In this document: positions 27,098 through 37,223 of the stretch, one piece after another
Layout: each line of letters starts with the position of its first letter
Numbering within the stretch: the stretch's first letter is position 1
Source of the DNA: Rubrivivax sp.
GTDB lineage: Bacteria; Pseudomonadota; Gammaproteobacteria; Burkholderiales; Burkholderiaceae_C
Assembly (NCBI GenBank): GCA_016707445.1
Contig: JADJHR010000010.1
Span: 62,001-126,000 of the forward strand
Direction: 5' to 3'
Length of the DNA: 64,000 nt
The notes under the pieces: model-generated
The model's input: only the letters and a program-made list of their open reading frames with translations
What the model was told of the DNA's origin: nothing
Databases searched by the model: none
Program-made: the position numbers and the translations under genes

Positions 27098-28417
27098 ATG
27101 CGTGCGAAGAAGCCCCTGCCTGTGCCCCTCGATTTCGCGCCCGCAAGGGCCTCGGCGCACAGGCCATTACGCCAGCGGATGGTCGCCGCGCTCGGGCTGT
27201 GCGTTTCGCTGATGCATGCCCACGGCGCCGGCGTCAAGGCCGGCCCGTTCGAGATCGAGTTCCGGCACGAGCGGCGCATGGGCAGTCTGCCCAACGCAGA
27301 CCCCTTCAAATCGCATCGGATCGCGCGCTACAAGGTTCTGCACGACGGACGTGCCGTGGCCTTCAACCCGGGCGGTATCGACCCGATGAAGCGAAAGTTG
27401 TGGGCAGACGATCTGCTGGAGGCGCACTTCGTCTACTCGCAGGGTCGGCCTGTGGTGCTGGTGTGCACTGAAACGGGCACCTACGTGCTCAGCGACCGCG
27501 ACGGCAAGCCCTGGGTGAAGCAGCTGAACGACCATCCTGCGACACGCTTCCAGTTTCTGGACAGCGTGGCCGGGCAGCCGGGCGATCTGCAAGCCTTCAA
27601 CGCCGGACCGGAAGAAGCCGCGATGGGTCGCGACCTCGGCCGCAACGGAACCTTGATGTCACTGCATGACGAGCAGAACATCAATTTCGGCGTGCTGGAC
27701 CTCACCACGCTGCAACTGCGGGTCTCGTCGGTGCTGAAGCGTCACGTTTTCGTCCACAACGACCCGGATTTCGGTGGCTACAGCTTTGACGCGTCGGCCC
27801 AGGGCCAGGTGCGTGTCTGGTGGAAAGACCGGCACCAGTTGGCGCTGGTGCGGCCCCGCTACGTGGGAGACACGGCCACCTACGCGTTGGAGATCGTCAA
27901 CCTCGACGACGATTCCTTCCAGATCGTGCCTTTCGATCTGAACCGCACGCGCCTCATTGCGCTGGGCGACGTATCGCCGGCGTGGATCGAGCACTACTTT
28001 CAATGGCGCACCGACGCGTCGCGCCCGGCGACAGCCGCGCAGCTCGTGCCGAAACAGACCGTCACGCCGTTGCCATGGCAGGGCAGCACGAAGGCCGATC
28101 CTTACGGTCAAGCCGGCTTCAATCTGCAACCCGTCCTGCCGGAAATGCGCACTGTGCTGCTGCAATTCCTGCAGGACAAGTTTGGCGCTACCCTCGACGC
28201 GGCCAAATCATTGCCGTCGACCACGGGCCTGAAGATCGGGCAGCAGGCGTTCACGATCGAATACGATGAATCCTCGAAATCGCTCACGCTGAAACCCGAG
28301 TTCGGAACCCCCGGCACGACGACCGCACAGATCGCCGAACAGTTCAACCGGGTGATCGTTGAATCGCGCTATCAGGCCCTCTTCACAGCGCTGGGCCCGG
28401 GGGGCTTCTCGCGCTGA
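27098..28417 (+). CDS. exported protein of unknown function
   Basis: A 439-residue protein that I do not recognise. A basic N-terminus followed by VAALGLCVSLMHAHGAGVKA (about residues 29-48) looks like a signal peptide with cleavage near AHG-AG. The middle resembles a beta-rich repeat protein; several stretches (VFVHNDPDFGGYSFDASAQG, DRHQLALVRPRYVG) could be blades. No catalytic motif is evident. The ATG at 27098 has GGAAGGG upstream. It is 98 bp after pgi and on the same strand, but the gap and different type of product suggest an independent transcript. Confidence 0.7.
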   Translation: MRAKKPLPVPLDFAPARASAHRPLRQRMVAALGLCVSLMHAHGAGVKAGPFEIEFRHERRMGSLPNADPFKSHRIARYKVLHDGRAVAFNPGGIDPMKRKLWADDLLEAHFVYSQGRPVVLVCTETGTYVLSDRDGKPWVKQLNDHPATRFQFLDSVAGQPGDLQAFNAGPEEAAMGRDLGRNGTLMSLHDEQNINFGVLDLTTLQLRVSSVLKRHVFVHNDPDFGGYSFDASAQGQVRVWWKDRHQLALVRPRYVGDTATYALEIVNLDDDSFQIVPFDLNRTRLIALGDVSPAWIEHYFQWRTDASRPATAAQLVPKQTVTPLPWQGSTKADPYGQAGFNLQPVLPEMRTVLLQFLQDKFGATLDAAKSLPSTTGLKIGQQAFTIEYDESSKSLTLKPEFGTPGTTTAQIAEQFNRVIVESRYQALFTALGPGGFSR

Positions 28418-28628
28418 TCCGCCTGGCAATGCGCGGTCGCGGGACCGGCCGGAACTTCGGGGACGGCGACAACGGCTGAACGGCTGAAGGCCGCCACGGT
28501 GCTGGCTATGTTGTACTTGCTGGGCGTCAAGCCGTCGTACTTGCGGCAGCACCTGAGCGATGGCAACGCCTGCGCCGGGTCACTGTTTTGCAAGGGCGAG
28601 AATCGACGCCACATCAGGAGCATCGGGC

Positions 28629-28991
28629 ATGGCTGTGCAAACGCATGATTCAAGCTGGCGTGTCCTGGTTGCCGCGGCGCCAATGCTGGGCATTGCGTTC
28701 ATGGTGCTGGCCGCGGTACAAGGCGAGCCCGAAGACTTCAAGTCACGCAACGTGTACATGGTGCTGGCGGCATTCGCTGGCCTGGGTTGCATCGTCGCGG
28801 CCTGGACCGCGCAGCGGCTGCGCGGCGCTGTGGCTGGCGTGACCGTAGCGATCGCCGTGGCGGCCCCGCAAGCGGTACGTCAGACAACGAGGCGCGGTCG
28901 ATGCGCACCCGTCTGGCGGCAACGGGAATCGAATCGATGGGCCGTTCGTCAATCAAGCCCATCTATGATCCGAACGCATGCTCTCGGTTGA
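28629..28991 (+). CDS. small membrane protein
   Basis: A 120-residue frame with two clear hydrophobic segments (VAAAPMLGIAFMVLAAVQG and VYMVLAAFAGLGCIVAAWTA) and a weaker third (AGVTVAIAVAAP). The ATG at 28629 follows AGGAGCATCGGGC, a good ribosome-binding site. The last 35 residues are rich in arginine and serine and do not look like membrane protein, so the true end could differ or the frame may be shifted there. No family is recognised. Confidence 0.5.
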   Translation: MAVQTHDSSWRVLVAAAPMLGIAFMVLAAVQGEPEDFKSRNVYMVLAAFAGLGCIVAAWTAQRLRGAVAGVTVAIAVAAPQAVRQTTRRGRCAPVWRQRESNRWAVRQSSPSMIRTHALG

Positions 28992-29081
28992 TGCCGCGCC
29001 ACACCCTACCCCCCCGGTTCGTGTGGCCCCGGAACACGGGGGACAGCACTAAAGTCGGTGCCTCGACCGGAGATTGACCCC

Positions 29082-29726
29082 ATGAAGATACATTCACTGC
29101 TGCAAGCTGCGGTGCTGGGCGTGGCGCTGTGCGGCCCGGCCTCGGCGGCCGTTTACACCGGCATCTGGGACCCGCAGTTCGGCGCTCCCTTCTCGGCTGA
29201 CCTGGGCTGGCGCGGACAGGCCACGTTCAGCGTGCCCAACGGCTGCGAGCTGGCCGGCACCGGACCCGTGGACAACGCGGTGGCCTGCGGTGGCGCGGCC
29301 ATGGTGACCAGCGCTACCGTCGAGCTGTACGACACAAACGGGCCGATGGACCTGCTGGCGACCATTGTGCTCAACCCCGCCTCATTCACGATCTCGACGC
29401 TGCACTATGTGTCAGGCGACCTCGATCAGCTCGAAACCGGTCTGTCGATGGCCCAGACCGCTGCACTGGAACCCGGTGTCATCCCGGCCACCTATGGGTT
29501 CGCCGCAGCCACCACGTTCTCGCTGAGCTTCACGCTGGATGGCCCGCGCTTGTACTTCAACTGCGTCGGCGTCACGCCGGGCAGCTGCGATGGCGTCAAC
29601 AACCCCGACCTGCCAGCCGACTTCAGCATCACCCGCGTGCCCGAGCCCGCCTCGCTGGCACTGAGCGGCCTGGCGCTGGTCGGTCTGGTGACGGTGCGCC
29701 GGCGTCGGGCACAGCAGGCAGCCTGA
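29082..29726 (+). CDS. PEP-CTERM sorting-domain protein
   Basis: A 214-residue secreted protein. The signal peptide runs to about ALCGPASAA (residue 22). The C-terminus has the full PEP-CTERM tripartite signal: VPEPASLALSGLALVGL, a hydrophobic helix, and the basic end RRRRAQQAA. Such proteins are processed by exosortase (XrtA/EpsH) and commonly associate with exopolysaccharide. The body, about 165 residues, is beta-rich and of unknown function, with cysteine pairs at NGCEL/VACGG and FNCVG/GSCDG. No exosortase is in the window. Its end is 6 bp from the stop of the opposing kinase gene. Confidence 0.88.
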   Translation: MKIHSLLQAAVLGVALCGPASAAVYTGIWDPQFGAPFSADLGWRGQATFSVPNGCELAGTGPVDNAVACGGAAMVTSATVELYDTNGPMDLLATIVLNPASFTISTLHYVSGDLDQLETGLSMAQTAALEPGVIPATYGFAAATTFSLSFTLDGPRLYFNCVGVTPGSCDGVNNPDLPADFSITRVPEPASLALSGLALVGLVTVRRRRAQQAA

Positions 29727-29732
29727 GCGGCG

Positions 29733-32700
29733 TCAGCCGCGCGCGATCTCGCGCGCGGCGCGCAGCGCCTGATCCAGGCTCCAGCCGCGCCCGCGCTGGG
29801 CAGCGTCCTCGGCAGCCTGCACCGGCACCCGCTGACGAATCGCCTGCAGCTGCTCCTGCCAGCGTGTTTCGTCGCCCGGGCAGCGCCGCAACAGCAGCCG
29901 CTGCCGCGCCTGCTCGGTGGCGCCGGCCAGTTCCAGCGCGCCGATCGGCGCACCCTCGTGGCCGCGCACCAGCACCATGTCGTCCAGTGCAGCCACCAGC
30001 TGAGGCCGCATCTCCTGCACCTGGCAATCGGCCAACGCCTGCAGCAGCAGCGCGCGCGCACCGACCACGTCGCCGGCATCCAGCGCCAGCCGGCCCAGCA
30101 GGCCGCGTGCACTGGCTGCGCCGCGCGTGTCCGAAGCGTCCTGGCTCAGGTGCAGCGCGCTGGGCCACTGCTTGCGCCACCGGCGTGCGGCCGTTCAGCG
30201 CGTGCGCGGCAGCGGCGGTGAGTTCGCTCTCGGCTTCGACCTCGGGGTTGCCGATCTCGCGCGCCAGGTCCAGCGCGCTCGACACGTGGCCCAGCGCCCG
30301 CATGCCGCGGCCCGTCCAGAGGTCGATCTGTGCCAGATGCAACCAGCCGATGCAGCATCCCAGCAGGTCGCCTTGGGTGATGAACAGGCGCAGCGCCTCC
30401 TGCTCGGCGGCGGCAGCCGCCACCGGTTCACCGGCTTGCAGCCGCGCCAGCGCCAGCGCCGACAGCGTGGCCGCGATCTCGATCGGACGGTCCAGGCGGC
30501 GGCGCAGCGCCAGGCAGGTCTCGAACTGTTCGATCGCCGACACATGATCGCCCTGCGCGCCGGCGAGCGTGGCGCTGGTGAACAGCGCCCAGGCCTGGGC
30601 CAGGTCTGACTGCTTCACCTCGGGCAGCTCAAGCGCTGCGGCAACCAGTTGCCGCCCTTCGCTGGGCTGGCCGCGCAGGATCCAGAAATTGGTCAATGCC
30701 ACCGCCAGCTTGACGGCGATCAGCGGGTCCACCCCGCCGGCCAGCGCGCAGGCGCCGGCGGCGCGCAGGTTGTCGAGTTCGACCTCCAGCCGACGCGTCC
30801 ATGGGCCCTGCTCGGCGCCCCGCATGCCACGGCCGGCCTCCTTGGCCAGTGCGAAGAAGTGCGCCGCGTGCCGGGCCGCGGTGGCGCTGGTGACGTCCCT
30901 CACTTCCAGCTTCTCGCGCGCATAGTCGCGCAAGGTGTCCAGCATGCGGAACCGTCCCTCAGGCCCCTGTACCACCAGCGACTTCTGCACCAGCGAGCTC
31001 AGCCGGTCGGCCACTTCATCCTCAGGCACCAGCACGTCGGTGCAGACGGCGAGCACGGCCTCGCCGTCAAAACCCCCGGCAAACACGGCCAGCCTTGCGA
31101 ACAGCGCGCGCTCGGAAGGGTCGAGCAGGTCGTACGACCAATCGACGAGCGCGCGCAGCGTCTGCTGACGCTTCTGCAGCATCCGGCTGCCACCGGTCAG
31201 GACCTCGTAGCGGTCGGACAGCCCCTCGAGCACTTCAGCGACCGACAGCGTGCGCAGCCGGGCTGCGGCCAGCTCGATCGCCAGCGGAATGCCTTCCAGC
31301 CGCTCGAGCAGTTCGGCCAGCACCTCGGCGTCCTGCATCTCGAGCTGGAAGTCTGGCTGCTGCGCCCGCGCACGGTCGCCGAACAGGCGCACCGCGGGAG
31401 ACTGCAGCACGGTCTGCCGGCCCGCCTGGCGCGGCGGCAGCGGCAACGGCGCAACGGGGTAACACTGCTCGCCCGGCACGTCCAGCGGCTCGCGGCTGGA
31501 GGCCAGCAGCCGAACCTGGGCGGCGCTGCCCAGGATCGCATCGGCCAGCCGGGCGGCGACGTCGATCAGGTGCTCGCAGTTGTCCAGCACGATCAGCAGC
31601 CGCCGTGGCCGCAACCAGGCGCACAGCACCTCCAGCAGCGGCCGGCCGGGCTCGTCGCGCAGGTCGAAGCTGCGCGCCACGGCGCCGACCACCCGCGCCG
31701 GATCGGTCACTGCCGACAGGTCGACGAACCAGGCGCCGTCGGGGAACTGCGGCATCAACTCGGCCGCGACGCGCAAGGCCAGCCGGGTCTTGCCCAGGCC
31801 ACCCATGCCCAGCACGGTGACCAGCGGCGCCGATTCGAGTGCGGCGCGGATCTCGCGCGTCTCGCGCTCGCGCCCGACGAAACTGGTGCGCTGCAACGGC
31901 AAGTTGTGCGGCACCTCGCGGACGACGCTGGCAGGCGGCGGCGCGGCTTGCCCGGTCAGTTCGCGCCGGAACTCGTCCACCGACTGCGGCCGCTGCTCGG
32001 GGCGCACGGCCATCGCGCGGTCGACCGCCGCCAGAAGCGCCGCGGAATAACGGCCGGCCGCCGCCTGGGTCAGCGGCACCAGGCGATCGTTGAACACCCG
32101 CTCCACCGACGTCGGCGGGCGCAGGCCCGTCGCGGCCACGTAGAGCACGCTGGCCAGTGCGAAGATGTCGGTCCACGGCCCCTGCGCCATGTCGGGTGCG
32201 TCACCGTACTGCTCGATGGGCGCATAACCGGGCTTGAGCAGCACCGTCAACGCCTGCGTCAGGTCACCGATCACCCGGCGCGCGGCGCCAAAGTCCAGCA
32301 ACAGCGGCCCGATGGCGGTGAGCAGGATGTTGTCGGGTGCGATGTCGCGGTGGTAGACCTGATCGGCATGCAGCACCGCCAGCGCGTCCAGCAGCGGTGT
32401 CAGCCAGTCCAGCAGTTCGGCTTCGGTGAACGGCCGCCGCTGGCTGGCCAGCTGCTGGCCCAGGGTCGGGCCTTCATAGAAGGGCATCACCATGTAGGCC
32501 GTGCCCGCGTCCTCCCAGAACTGGTGCACCTTGACCAGCGCCGGGTGGTCGAATCGCACCAGCAGACGGGCCTCGTTGACGAAGCTGCGCAGACCCAGCT
32601 GAAAGGTCTCGGACACCTTCGGCCCCTTGATCAGCACCGATCGACCGTCGGGGGAGCGCAAGGCCACGGCAGTCGGCAGGTACTCCTTGATGGCCACGTG

Positions 32701-32874
32701 CCGGCCCAAGGCGGCGTCTTCAGCCAGGTAGACGATGCCGAAGCCGCCCTCACCGAGCACCCGCTCGATGCGGTAGTCGCGCAGCATCGTGCCGGCGGGC
32801 AGGGAATGCCCGGCGATCGGCGGCGGTCCGGCGTGCAGGCTCACGTGGCGCTGGGTGAAGAGGTCATCGGGCAC
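29733..32874 (-). pseudogene. Ser/Thr protein kinase - STAND ATPase - TPR signalling protein, frameshifted near the C-terminus
   Basis: The N-terminal kinase domain has the glycine loop LGEGGFGIVYLAED, lysine in VAIKEYL, the catalytic loop HRDIAPDNILL and the DFG motif LLLDFGAARR. A STAND/AfsR-like ATPase follows (from about residue 340), with FVGRERE, Walker A VLGMGGLGKTR and Walker B LLIVLDNCEHL. The rest is helical TPR-like repeats. The frame breaks at 30166-30175: VAQAVAQ must become VAQ-QWPSALHLSQD, which needs one base removed (or two added); then the frame continues to a stop at 29733, giving about 1046 residues. Reading on without the shift would overlap the PEP-CTERM gene. Kinase and ATPase domains are intact. 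No DNA-binding domain is seen, so output is probably phosphorylation. Confidence 0.85.
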
Positions 32875-33101
32875 GGGCCCGACGAGCCCGCACGGACTCT
32901 ATCGCAGCCGCTTGGGGCGGTGCGACCTCGTGGTTTCAGGCAATCGGTCGGTGACCCTCATCGATGCGCCATGGCTGCGATCAGGCCAGATTCCTGAGGT
33001 TCCCAACGTCGATGTCTCCGCAGATGTGCGTCATTCATTGAGTGCCCGCGTTTCACGGGTTACGGGTTAGGCTCGAAATCACCGACGCAAGCGCTGAGAC
33101 C

Positions 33102-34120
33102 ATGAACACCTCCGACACCGGATCGAGCGGTTCTCAAGTACCGTCGCGCTCGGCCCGATGCGCCGTGTTGTCGCTGCTGATGCTGGCACCGTGCTGGTCA
33201 TGGTCCGGCCTGGCGCTGGTCTGGACGGGGGCTGGTGGGTCGCCCAACTGGAGCACGGCCAGCAACTGGAGCCCGGGGCGTTTGCCCGCCGACGGCGATG
33301 GCATCGTCTTTGCCGGGACGCCACCCGGCGCGACGAACGTCGTCGATCTGTCGGTACGCCTGGACAGCCTGAGCTTTGACGCCACGGCAGGCGCATTCCG
33401 CGTGCACGTGGCCGGTGATGGCGGGCGAACGCTGGCGTTCGATGGCCCGGGCATCCGCTCCCTCGACACCCTGGGTACCGCCATCGGTCGCCAGACCTTC
33501 TTCGCCGATGCCGGCAGCATGGGCGGAACGATTCTGTTCACGAACCGTTCGGGCATCAATGTCGGCAGTGCTCAACTCGCGCGCCCGGTGGACATCACGG
33601 CCCAGGGTGGCTCGGCGGCCGGCGCGATCAGCGGGCACATCGTGTTCCAGGACACGTCAACCACCGGCGACTCGACCTTCGACGTGGTGCGCGCCGCTGG
33701 CGCCACCGCGGCCGGCGCCAGCGGCGGAGAGATCATCGTCCGCGACAACGCGCTGCTCAACCGTTTGGTTTCGGTGGTGGCGGAAGGCGGCTCGTCGAGC
33801 GGCGCGCAGGGCGGTCGGGCGACCGTTGTCGGCCAGGCTCAGCTCTCGGGCGGCGCGTCGATTCTGGCGGGGTAATTGGGGGGCTTGGGCGGGCGCCTGG
33901 ACATCAGCGGCAACGCCGTCGCACTCGGCACGTCCGGCATCCATGCCGAAGGCGGCACGTCTGCGCTGTCCGGCTCCGAGGCCGCGGCGAGCTTTCGTGG
34001 CGATGCGCGCTTTTCCGGTTCTGCCTACCTCGGCGCCGGCAGCGTGGCCGGCGCCATTGGCGGGCGAATCGACTTCTTCGACCGCAGCAGCCACGACACC
34101 ACCAGCTTCGCTGCGGACTC
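33102..34120 (+). pseudogene. surface adhesin/autotransporter-like protein with an in-frame stop and lost 3' end
   Basis: The frame has a signal segment (CAVLSLLMLAPCWSWSGLAL) followed by VWTGAGGSPNWSTASNWSPG, a common opening of autotransporter passenger domains, and then Gly/Ala/Ser/Thr-rich beta-helix-like repeats such as HIVFQDTSTTGDSTF. A TAA stop lies in frame at 33873-33875. The same frame then resumes with LGGRLDISGNAVALGTSG and continues the repeat pattern to about nt 34120, where it ends abruptly at an insertion-sequence region. No beta-barrel transporter domain remains. The stop plus the missing end make it a pseudogene. Confidence 0.65.
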
Positions 34121-34239
34121 AGGCACTTTTGGCTGTTGCCTTTGACTGCGACCCGGAGCACCTGCTGCGGCTGGTGCTCGGTGAATACGATTCCGACCTT
34201 CTCGCAACGATCGAGGTGATCCTGGCCTGCTGGCGCCGA
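34121..34239 (+). pseudogene. unidentified coding remnant next to the IS21-family end
   Basis: The plus strand reads LLAVAFDCDPEHLLRLVLGE followed by YDSDLLATIEVILACWRR, helical and protein-like, in a different frame from the adhesin. It runs straight into the terminal repeats of the insertion sequence. I cannot name its family. It is bounded on both sides by other sequence and has no start codon of its own. Confidence 0.3.
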
Positions 34240-34489
34240 CCGAAAATTGACCCACCTACAGCGATAGTGCCGATCCAAATTTGACCCGGGTGTTCAACCT
34301 ACCCTGCTCTTTTTTGAGCAGGGGAAGAGGAGTGATCACCATGGCCATGATTGGCAAGGTCAAGCGGATGTATTTTCGCGAGAAGAGGTCTGTTCGGGAG
34401 ATCGTGCGGCTGACGAGTTTGTCGCGCAACACGGTTCGCAAGTGGTTGAAGGCGCCGGTGCTGGAGGAGCCGAGATACCGGCGCGAAGA
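34240..34489 (+). mobile_element. left-end fragment of an IS21-family insertion sequence
   Basis: Two related direct repeats, AAAATTGACCC (34243-34253) and AAATTTGACCC (34277-34287), precede a transposase start, as expected for the multiple terminal transposase-binding sites of IS21 elements. A hairpin CCCTGCTC/GAGCAGGG with a T6 loop (about 34308-34323) follows. The element stops inside istA at about 34489; istB and the right end are absent. Confidence 0.7.
34341..34489 (+). pseudogene. istA: IS21 transposase IstA, N-terminal fragment
   Basis: About 50 codons encode MAMIGKVKRMYFREKRSVRE and then IVRLTSLSRNTVRKWLKAPV, the N-terminal helix-turn-helix of IstA, ending at RYRRED. A full IstA has about 400-500 residues with a DDE domain, all of which is missing. 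The ATG at 34341 has GAGGAG nine bases upstream. The sequence after 34489 belongs to the antisense of a phospholipase-D-like gene. Confidence 0.75.
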
Positions 34490-36645
34490 CACTGCGAGCA
34501 CGGCGTCGCGGTCGGCTCCTGTCACTCGGCGATACAGCTCGTGGTTCAGGCCGTCGGCCACGAGAATTGCCATCTGCCCTTCATCGACAGGCTGACCAGC
34601 CAAGCGCTCCACCGCCTCGCGGAGAACTGAAAGCTGCGGGTCTTGGCCCTCTCGCTCCAGTCGGCAGGCCGTTACGCATGCCATCGCCGCCGAGACGCCG
34701 CTGAGCGACTGTCTTGCCCCGTCTGGGAACTCGAACCTCGAGAACTGGTCGAGCCAGGACAGACCTGGGCCATCCTGAGGTCTGCTCAGGCGTCACGGTC
34801 TACCGCTTGGGGTGCGACGACCTCCGCCAGTACACCGCCGTGTTCGAGCCCGGGTTGCCTTTCCAGGGCAATTGGGATTGCCTGGCACAGCTGGTCCAAG
34901 AGCGCGTACGGGTCCGTCAACGGGCCGGAGGAGCCTTGTTCCGCATCGGTACCTTCCAGCAGCTGGACACCCTGCTTCAGCCCCTTTGAATCAGCCACTG
35001 CGAGTTCGCTCGGTGCCGGCGTCGAAAGGTCCGCGTTCATCCAGCGGTTCAGCGCGCGCAACAGTTCGTATGGGTTGCGCCCGAGGAACGTGTTGCCTCC
35101 GCGCTGACGGCCGCTGGCTTCCCAGCGCCGAACGAGAACTCAACTGCGGTCTCGGTCTTGGAGCCTGTGGAGGACCGCCTCAACGGCGCAGAGGCGCCGG
35201 CCGCAAGCCCATGAGCGGCAGCGGAGAGCAGGGCGAACCACCTCGGCAACGTCCTCGGGCGCGTACTCACCCCGAAGGACGCGTGCGATGGCTGCGCGCC
35301 CCTCTCGCTCTTCGGCTGCGATATCAAGTTCCTCGTGCACGTTCAGCCAGCAGCTTGCCGATGCCTGGCCCACCGTCGCCCTCAGCATGGTCGCGCGCGA
35401 CGTATCGAAGTCGGCAAAGGGCCTGCAGAGAAGGCCCCGTCAGCAGCGACAGCGACATCTGCTCCGTAGACCAAATGGTCTGCGCTCAGGACTTCAAGGC
35501 TCGCCGCCGTGGGTACGCCTTCACGGGCAACCACCCGCCCGCGGAGTATCCGGTCAGCTGCCAGCCAGCTGTCGACGTAGAGGCCACAGCTACGCCCAAA
35601 GTCCGCTGCGTCCTGCGTGGCCTCAAACGCAGCCGGCTCACCTCGTTCCACGCGAACTTCTTTGGGCAGCCATCTCGCCAAGGAGACCTCGACGTTCTTC
35701 GTAGACTCCGAAGCTCTGGGCGGTTGCGTTCACCGAGCCCGTCGCGAGCAGAACCCTTGTCCACGGCCTGAATCTCGAACACCTTGGCGTGGAGCCGCTT
35801 GTTGTTCCGTGCGGTGTCGGCGATGACAAACCGGCCAGGAAGTTGAGGCTTGAACCGTCCCTGCTCGAAAGGCGCGGTCAGCTGCTTGCGTCCGCCGTCC
35901 AGGCCGACAGCGAGCAGTCTTGCTTCAACCGCACTGGCCAACCGCAAGACCGGCCCACCGTCCGGCGCGTGAAACGGTGAGAGAACAGTCACTGCCTCGG
36001 CAGCATCCGCTTCTGCGATGAACACTGCCTCCAGCGCGTCACGCGCGGTACCAGCAAGCGTGTGGACAAGCGTTGGCGGTGGGAAGGGACCGGCAGCTGC
36101 AGCCGCGGCATTTAGGCGGTACGCCTGCCTCGCCCTTGGCGCAGTCTGAGCCAGAAGCTGCGCAGCCTGCGGAGACGTTCCTTCGACCAGAGTTGCCAGC
36201 TGCCGCATCCAGTCGGCCAGTTCGCCAAAAATGGTCGGCACCGACCGGGCTGATACCGAGTCGAACGACTCCAACTGGAGCGACTGGCCAGATGCGGTCA
36301 GGTTGCCGCTCGCCACCGCGAGAACGTCATCGGTCTCCGCTGCGAGGTAGGCGAGTTTCGGGTGGAAGTAACCGCCGCCTGGAGGTATGACCGGGGCCAC
36401 TCGGTAGACCCGGCCCGCGGCACGCGAGTGGAACTCCTCGACACCTGCGGCGGCCTGGTCAGCGTCGACGAGAACCGAGATGTCCTGGCACCCGACCGAG
36501 CGGAGGACGGGCAGGAATACCGCGTCGAAGTGGCTGACGCTGAAGGTGAACGTTGTGAAGAGCGCCGCCCTGGGCTTCACCCCGCCAAATCAGGTCCAGC
36601 AGGTGCCTCGGTTCCTCCACTTCGAACGTCCTTGTTCTTTGCCCC
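34490..36645 (-). pseudogene. phospholipase-D-like protein, broken by several frameshifts
   Basis: The best-preserved part (36580 down to about 35765) encodes AALFTTFTFSVSHFDAVFLP and a first HKD-like motif HPKLAYLAAE...ASGNLTASG. The second motif is split by frameshifts near 35761 and 35707: RLHAKVFEIQ, then LLATGSVNATAQSFGVY, then NVEVSLARWLPKEV. Further in-register fragments lie at about 35680-35400, 35390-35210, 35200-35050 and 35061-34786 (LLRALNRWMNADL...), and the last piece ends ILVADGLNHELYRRVTGADR by about 34490, where the IS21 fragment cuts it. A short upstream fragment reads FEVEEPRHLLDLIW. An intact ancestor would have had roughly 700 residues with two PLD half-sites, perhaps a nuclease of a restriction or defence locus; that role is inference. 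Confidence 0.65.
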
Positions 36646-37007
36646 TACGAAGGGCATTCTGATACGGCTGATTCTGGGCGGGCGAGGAGTGCTACCTAGA
36701 ACGTCAGCGCCCTCGGATGCTTCGGTACGGCCTTCTCGAGCGTCCCAGAGGTCGACCCGAAAACTGCTCGCGGTCGTTCGCCCGGTTGAGCTGATAAACG
36801 CGCATCTCACGATGAAGCGGGGATGGCGTGCGGAGCGTGGCGCGACTTGGGTGCATGGGGGTTTCGGTCAGAGGAGGGTTCACGGATGGTCCTTGTAGAC
36901 AAGTCCGGCGCTGTGGTCTGGTCTACCGCACTGCCCGCTCGAAGCAACGCTTGCCAACGCGAGTCGACGAGAAGCCCGCCGGTTGCTCGCCCTGCGACAG
37001 CCAGCGA

Positions 37008-37029
37008 AAAGTTGTCGCAAAGTTGTCGC
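37008..37029. repeat. perfect 11-bp tandem repeat
   Basis: AAAGTTGTCGC occurs twice without a gap. It lies about 200 bp from the 3' end of tRNA-Pro. Short direct repeats in such places can be arm-type sites of tyrosine integrases; this is only a suggestion. Confidence 0.6.
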
Positions 37030-37045
37030 ATCGAAATGCCCAAAA

Positions 37046-37174
37046 CAGCCCCACCCAGCCCAACCAACAATACGCACGACTCTCCAGCGCGGCTCGCCGC
37101 CCAATGCCGAGCAGGGCCGCTAAGTACCTGTCGCTATTCGAGAAATTCGGGCTGTATGGGGCTGGGTGGGGCTG
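37046..37174. repeat. 16-bp inverted repeat pair
   Basis: CAGCCCCACCCAGCCC at 37046-37061 is exactly inverted at 37159-37174, with 97 bp between the arms. The right arm is 11 bp from the tRNA-Pro terminator. No coding sequence is recognised between the arms. Confidence 0.6.
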
Positions 37175-37181
37175 GAAAAGC

Positions 37182-37211
37182 AAAGAGCCCGGTGTCTCAC
37201 GACACCGGGCT
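37182..37211 (-). terminator. Rho-independent terminator of tRNA-Pro
   Basis: On the minus strand an 11-bp perfect stem (AGCCCGGTGTC/GACACCGGGCT) with a GTGA loop is followed by CTTTGCTTTT. It starts 13 bp after the tRNA 3' end, so it ends the tRNA transcript. Confidence 0.85.
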
Positions 37212-37223
37212 TCGGCTGTTTTT

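Larger units (their letters stand above)
36646..37185. other. gene-free stretch between the PLD pseudogene and the tRNA-Pro terminator
   Basis: I see no convincing gene in these 540 bp. Two structured items are present and listed separately: an 11-bp tandem duplication and a 16-bp inverted repeat. The position on the 3' side of a tRNA gene is a classic integration point, so this may be the end of a former integrated element. Confidence 0.5.

Noticed and set aside
30649..32997. A 782-codon plus-strand frame opposite the kinase-ATPase gene
   Set aside because: The minus strand carries clear kinase and ATPase motifs; the plus frame has none.
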